Shown here in pieces: positions 62,917 to 64,000 of a DNA stretch of 64,000 nucleotides; positions within the stretch are counted from its first letter, which is position 1; each line of letters opens with the position of its first letter. Below the pieces are notes generated by a model, which worked only from the letters and a program-made list of their open reading frames with translations, made no database searches and was not told the DNA's origin. The position numbers and the translations under genes were made by a program. The stretch comes from Algoriphagus algorifonticola (GTDB lineage: Bacteria; Bacteroidota; Bacteroidia; Cytophagales; Cyclobacteriaceae): NCBI RefSeq assembly GCF_007655305.1, contig NZ_VLOG01000066.1, positions 1 to 64,000 of the forward strand, written 5' to 3'.

Positions 62917-63539
62917 AGGTTCATTTCGTGGGCTTTATTGACCAATTCAACCCTGGAACTTACTCCAAGTTTATTGTGGATATTCTTTCTGTGTGTCTCT
63001 ACAGTGCTTTGGCTTAGACCTAATTCTTCTGCAATATCCTTATTGGTCAGACCCTCTTTGATTAATTTGATTATTTCAATTTCCCTTCTGGATAAGCGGT
63101 ATTTATCTCTAAAGGAGTCAAAAAATGCATTGGGACGAGCTTGCTCGATTACTCGCTCAAAGTTTAATACATGCCTTCCTTCATGGACTTCCCGAATGGT
63201 GAAGACGAGTTCATCTGGGTCAGCATCCTTCAGAACAAATCCGTCAGCCCCCTTTTCTAGCGATTCTCTATAGATTTTCTCTTCATCGTACATGGAAAGT
63301 ACGACCACCTTGGTTTGAGAATTACCATTTTTTACTGCTGAAAGCACCCCAAAGCCATTCAGAATAGGCATGTTGAGATCGGTAAGCACTACGTCGACTT
63401 CGCTGATTTCTAAAAAGTCCACCAGTTCTTTTCCATTGCTAAAAAGCCCAAGTACTTCTAGGTCTTCATGTTCCTCAAGAAGGCCTTCAATTCCTTTGGC
63501 AAATAAAGTATGGTCGTCGGCTATAGCTATACGAATCAT
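62913..63539 (-). CDS. NarL/FixJ-type response regulator
   Basis: 208 aa. Receiver domain IRIAIADDHTLFAKGIEGLL with phospho-Asp in VDVVLTDLNMPILNG, switch residues VVVLSMYDEE and FVLKDAD; C-terminal LuxR HTH LSRREIEIIKLIKEGLTNKDIAEELGLSQSTVETHRKNIHNKLG. Regulated by the adjacent kinase (36 bp upstream). Confidence 0.95.
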   Translation of the reverse strand: MIRIAIADDHTLFAKGIEGLLEEHEDLEVLGLFSNGKELVDFLEISEVDVVLTDLNMPILNGFGVLSAVKNGNSQTKVVVLSMYDEEKIYRESLEKGADGFVLKDADPDELVFTIREVHEGRHVLNFERVIEQARPNAFFDSFRDKYRLSRREIEIIKLIKEGLTNKDIAEELGLSQSTVETHRKNIHNKLGVSSRVELVNKAHEMNL

Positions 63540-63575
63540 TGTAATCAGGGTGAAACCGAAATTAAACCTAAAATA

Positions 63576-64000
63576 TTAAACTGGCAAAAGGAGTTTTATT
63601 TCGGTGCCTTTTCCTGGGATAGAATGAAGATGGAATTTTCCTCCTATAGTTTCCATCCGCTTTTTTAAATTGGTCATTCCACTGCCGGTTGAAGCAATAC
63701 TTGTATCAAAGCCTTTCCCATCATCTTTGATCTGGATGAATTTTTCGGTGCCCGAGGAATCAAGAGTTATGGTAATAGTTTCAGGAGAAGCGTGTTTGAT
63801 AGCATTGTTGAGGCATTCCTGAATCACCCGGATCAAGATCATTTTTTGTTCTTTGCCAGGCTCCCAGTGGAGATTATTTGCAATAAATCTAGTCTTGCAA
63901 TATCCTGATGCCTCAATTTTAACCAATTGTTCCTGAATAAACTCCTCCAGTTTTAAATTCTCTACCCAGTCCAAATTCAAAGACTTAGAAAGGCTTCTGA
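63576..64000 (-). CDS. Sensor histidine kinase, C-terminal part
   Basis: Open to the window edge, so the 5' end is missing (141 residues seen). Shows the end of the dimerisation region (SLSKSLNLDWVENLKLEEFI) and a HATPase_c domain: VIQECLNNAIKHASPETITITL (N box), IQIKDDGKGFDTSI (G1), GSGMTNLKKRMETIGGKFHLHSIPGKGTEIKLLLP (G2). NarX/DesK-type kinase cognate to the regulator downstream. Confidence 0.92.
   Translation of the reverse strand, partial: RSLSKSLNLDWVENLKLEEFIQEQLVKIEASGYCKTRFIANNLHWEPGKEQKMILIRVIQECLNNAIKHASPETITITLDSSGTEKFIQIKDDGKGFDTSIASTGSGMTNLKKRMETIGGKFHLHSIPGKGTEIKLLLPV

Overview
The window looks like a chromosome segment of a marine or soil Bacteroidota, most likely Cytophagales/Cyclobacteriaceae (Algoriphagus-like). 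This is inferred from several signals: a type IX secretion C-terminal sorting domain, a DUF4270 lipoprotein next to a glycogen-synthase-like gene and glmS, many lipoprotein signals, a bacterial GGGP synthase, a CrtI-type carotenoid desaturase, low GC, and TAnnTTTG promoter elements typical of Bacteroidota sigma-A. Species assignment was not tested by any search.

Layout. 1-763: the end of an IS200-like (RAYT) transposase, small palindromes, and the first copy of a ~120-bp structured repeat. 764-5153: a secreted alpha-L-fucosidase (GH29), then a GMC oxidoreductase with its small Tat subunit. 5364-9917: the most unusual region, a lipoprotein zinc-metallopeptidase-like gene coupled to a small secreted partner, followed by three more units. 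Each of these carries a start-less copy of the last 70-odd codons of the peptidase plus a diverged partner gene. 9918-12890: palindromes, outer-membrane barrel proteins and a GC-rich element. 12891-15675: glyS, a ParDE toxin-antitoxin pair, and a decayed duplicate of the glyS 3' end. 15698-19553: two unknown lipoproteins around a subtilisin-like lipoprotein. 19764-30349: housekeeping genes (carotenoid desaturase, DUF433/DUF5615 pair, recX, tpiA, prmA, recJ, lptB, a GH3-family gene, S10 peptidase, csaA-like).

30422-37010: a HisA-like TIM barrel that lacks a catalytic Asp, a Ycf48-like lipoprotein, a Tat-exported sugar-isomerase-like protein (its start codon lies in a copy of the repeat), a Gfo/Idh/MocA oxidoreductase, an FGE-fold protein without catalytic cysteines and a DUF3365 haem protein. 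37164-43589: a large T9SS cargo protein, a PLP gamma-lyase-like enzyme, a GNAT, prfA and a Kazal-domain protein whose start codon also lies in a copy of the repeat. 43626-64000: core genes (glmS, DUF4270, GT5-type glycogen synthase, panC-panD, acyl-CoA dehydrogenase, AraC regulator, GGGPS, LOG protein, lytic transglycosylase, guaB, coaX, M23 peptidase, Thr dehydratase-like, Gfo/Idh/MocA, and a NarL-type response regulator with the 3' part of its histidine kinase).

The best candidates for something undescribed are (i) the four-unit peptidase-tail/partner array, which is organised like a protease-inhibitor or toxin-immunity locus with spare cassettes; (ii) the ~120-bp repeat with a strong GC hairpin that supplies the start codon of at least two genes; and (iii) short palindromes with 3-nt loops near a RAYT transposase. 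All functional statements come from reading the sequence and from family knowledge; no database search was run.
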